A stretch of 14,845 bases of DNA from Clostridium sp. CAG:448 (lineage in GTDB: Bacteria; Bacillota; Clostridia; Oscillospirales; CAG-272): contig FR890440.1 in assembly GCA_000433415.1 (NCBI GenBank), forward strand, positions 1 to 14,845, given 5' to 3'. How positions within the stretch are numbered: the first letter of the stretch is position 1; each line of letters starts with the position of its first letter. Of this stretch, positions 12,998 through 14,845 are shown in pieces. Made by a program: the position numbers and the translations under genes. The notes beneath the pieces were generated by a model. The model made no database searches and was not told where the DNA came from. It saw only the letters and a program-made list of their open reading frames with translations.

Positions 12998-14845
12998 ATG
13001 AAACGATCCATCGTCGCAACCGTTCTGCTCGTACTGGCGGCACTTTTGATGATCGCCTGCACGGGAAACAAAAAGGATGACACGGACACAACCGCCGAAA
13101 GTCGGCAAACCACTGCGCAGGAAAGTGATCCCCCAGCCGATTCCGATGAACCAACCACAACACCGGACAAAGAAACGGCAGATGAAACAACCACAGGAGG
13201 ATTTGCCGAAACAAGCACGGAAGAAACAACCGAAGAAAGCAAACTGTGGAATCCCGATGTCATTGCTTACTACGACATCGACAATGGGAGCAGCTGCAAT
13301 ACCCGACCGGACAACGGTTGGTTCCTGCTTTACACCGAATCTCCCAATATTGCAACCAAGGACGGTCACTTCCGATCCGCAACGCCTCTGCTCGGCACTT
13401 ATGATCAGGCAGATCCCGCCGTCGCCCGTCAACACCTGTACTGGCTGCGTGCCGCCGGCTTTACTGCCATTGCGGTGGACCTGACCAATGTCATTCCCCT
13501 TGAAAGATGCGAAAGCAACGACATGCGCAAATACTGCCGGGGATGCATGAACAACTTTGAGGTACTCCTGCGTGAAGCTAAAAAAATGTGTGACGAAGGC
13601 ATTTCCGATGTACCCAAAATCTACGCAAATCTGCGCCTGTCCGGGGAAAATACAGAAGACTTCCTGATGCTTCTCGGTGAATACCGGGCAATTTACGAAA
13701 AATATCCGGGACAGACTTACCATCTGCGCGGAAGCGACAAACCGTTTCTGGGAGTATTTATCGATTGGGAACTGATGAACCGGGGCGCAGAGGTCACCTC
13801 TGCCATTGATCTGGGCACCTACTTTGAATGGCGCTTCACCAACGGTTTCTTACTGAATTACGCAAAGGATGACAAAAAAGGCGGATACGCCATCGACGCA
13901 GACCGCAAAATGTGGATCTTTGCGGAAAACGAGCGCGGCAAAGAAGAAGGCAGCTATCTGCCGATTTACACCGCCTACAAAGGCGGAAAGGCGGAAATGA
14001 TGGCAGCAGCAGTTGCAGTCTGGCGCGGTTGGGAAACCGACGGCAGCCTGTGGGATGCAATGAACCACCGCATCGGCGGGAAGACTCCTCTGGAACGCAC
14101 CCTTGCCGGCGTTTATCAATACCAGCCCGACTATGTCGTCATCAACCGTTTCAACTATCCGGTCGTCTGGATGTCGGAGTCGCAGGAAGGCATGGGGCTC
14201 TGGCACAGCACACACTATGAGCCGTCCGTCGAATTGGGTTTTACCATGTTTAACGCCGTTGCCAAAGAGGTCCGTCAAATGCGCAATCTGAGCGGCAAAG
14301 CACCGGAAACAGTCCGTGTCCTGCATGATCAGGATGCCGTGCTGAGCATTGACCTCTCTTCTGACCCGCTGGAGTATCGCATCTCTAAAAACACGGATCT
14401 GAGCGGTGCGGAATGGACCATGCTACATATCACAAGCGGTATCAGCTACGAATCCCTGCTCGGAAATAAAACCCTTTACATACAAACCCGAAACCTCTTC
14501 GGGGAAAGTCCGATTACGGAAATCACGGTTCAAAGCACCGAAGCACCCGAGCCAACCTCCTTTGTTTTCGATTTCAGCCCCAACGGCAATGGCGGCATGT
14601 ACCGCAAGGAAGGAAACGCCTGGGTCACCCCTGAAAGCTTCTCTGCCCCAGGGATTACAGACAGTGCAATCGGCGGCAATGTCATTTATGCCAGCATGCA
14701 TGTAGACGAGGATGCCTCCGTCCTCTCTTCTCTTGAAACCGACTTCACCGTGCCAGGCAGCGGGACATACGCAATCCGTTTCTCCTACATGAAAAACGGC
14801 ACCAGTCCGGTGATCCGTCTCTTCATCGACGGACAGCAGATCGGT
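12998..14845 (+). CDS. Lipoprotein with a GH71/GH99-like glycosidase domain (partial, runs off the right edge)
   Basis: This is open for 616 codons with no stop before the window ends. A lipoprotein signal (MKRSIVATVLLVLAALLMIA then Cys21) anchors it outside the membrane. An acidic Thr/Glu-rich linker (22-83) precedes a catalytic-type barrel (about 84-430). Family signs are PLLGTYDQADP (130-140) followed by a helix and AAGFTAIAVDLTNV, resembling the GH99/GH71 pattern P.LG.YDQ.D...R.H..W...AG; DWE (256-258); and WMSESQEG (391-398), where Glu394 and Glu397 have the E-x-x-E-G spacing of the GH99 catalytic pair (usually WNEWHEG). GH99 enzymes are endo-mannan hydrolases; GH71 are endo-alpha-1,3-glucanases. 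The true substrate is unknown. From about 430 on, an Ig/fibronectin-like region and a beta-sandwich (from about 520) suggest glycan binding. GAAAGGAA lies 8 bases before the ATG. Confidence 0.82.
   Translation, partial: MKRSIVATVLLVLAALLMIACTGNKKDDTDTTAESRQTTAQESDPPADSDEPTTTPDKETADETTTGGFAETSTEETTEESKLWNPDVIAYYDIDNGSSCNTRPDNGWFLLYTESPNIATKDGHFRSATPLLGTYDQADPAVARQHLYWLRAAGFTAIAVDLTNVIPLERCESNDMRKYCRGCMNNFEVLLREAKKMCDEGISDVPKIYANLRLSGENTEDFLMLLGEYRAIYEKYPGQTYHLRGSDKPFLGVFIDWELMNRGAEVTSAIDLGTYFEWRFTNGFLLNYAKDDKKGGYAIDADRKMWIFAENERGKEEGSYLPIYTAYKGGKAEMMAAAVAVWRGWETDGSLWDAMNHRIGGKTPLERTLAGVYQYQPDYVVINRFNYPVVWMSESQEGMGLWHSTHYEPSVELGFTMFNAVAKEVRQMRNLSGKAPETVRVLHDQDAVLSIDLSSDPLEYRISKNTDLSGAEWTMLHITSGISYESLLGNKTLYIQTRNLFGESPITEITVQSTEAPEPTSFVFDFSPNGNGGMYRKEGNAWVTPESFSAPGITDSAIGGNVIYASMHVDEDASVLSSLETDFTVPGSGTYAIRFSYMKNGTSPVIRLFIDGQQIG

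Overview
The window looks like chromosome from a Gram-positive anaerobe of the class Clostridia, probably an uncultured gut-type lineage. The evidence is the strong GGAGG-type ribosome binding sites, consensus TTGACA/TATAAT promoters, a PKTG-type sortase signal, a lipoprotein, the yajC-TIGR04086 gene pair, and a DnaK without the usual proteobacterial NBD insertion. Base composition is moderately GC-rich by eye, except for the first ~740 bases, which are clearly more AT-rich. I see no rRNA, tRNA, CRISPR array, insertion sequence or phage gene. The species cannot be named from this sequence.

Layout from left to right. (1) 1-737: an XRE-type regulator with two membrane segments. (2) 867-3000, minus strand: a two-gene operon encoding a secreted, probably sortase-anchored C39-like cysteine peptidase and, overlapping its end, a small C_GCAxxG_C_C redox protein. 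(3) 3174-3974, plus strand: a TraX-family membrane protein, divergent from (2). (4) 3994-6186, minus strand: an operon of a short Hsp70/DnaK and a membrane-anchored J-domain protein. (5) 6511-9214, plus strand: a perfect-consensus promoter overlapped by a palindrome, driving a ThuA-like protein and a GH78-type alpha-L-rhamnosidase-like enzyme, closed by a hairpin terminator. (6) 9391-11991, plus strand: yajC, a TIGR04086-family membrane protein, a 69-residue unknown protein and radA, then a strong terminator. (7) 12048-12779, minus strand: an AraC-type regulator, divergent from (8), a large lipoprotein with a GH71/GH99-like glycosidase domain that runs off the right edge.

How the genes may work together. 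Most of the accessory content is glycan use: an exported GH99-like lipoprotein, an AraC regulator beside it, and a cytoplasmic rhamnosidase/ThuA pair that would act on imported sugar. The Hsp70/J-protein pair encodes a client-binding machine tethered to the membrane. The yajC-TIGR04086 block is the conserved secretion-related block that, as I recall it, carries the SCIFF ribosomal peptide and its radical-SAM maturase in many Clostridia. Here neither is present between TIGR04086 and radA; instead there is a small unknown ORF whose C-terminal half faintly resembles the peptide-recognition part of such maturases.

The most unusual signals are the structured yajC-TIGR04086 intergenic leader, which can hide the ribosome binding site of the downstream gene, and the palindrome over the thuA -10 box. 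I did not find a clear new multi-gene defence or mobile system.
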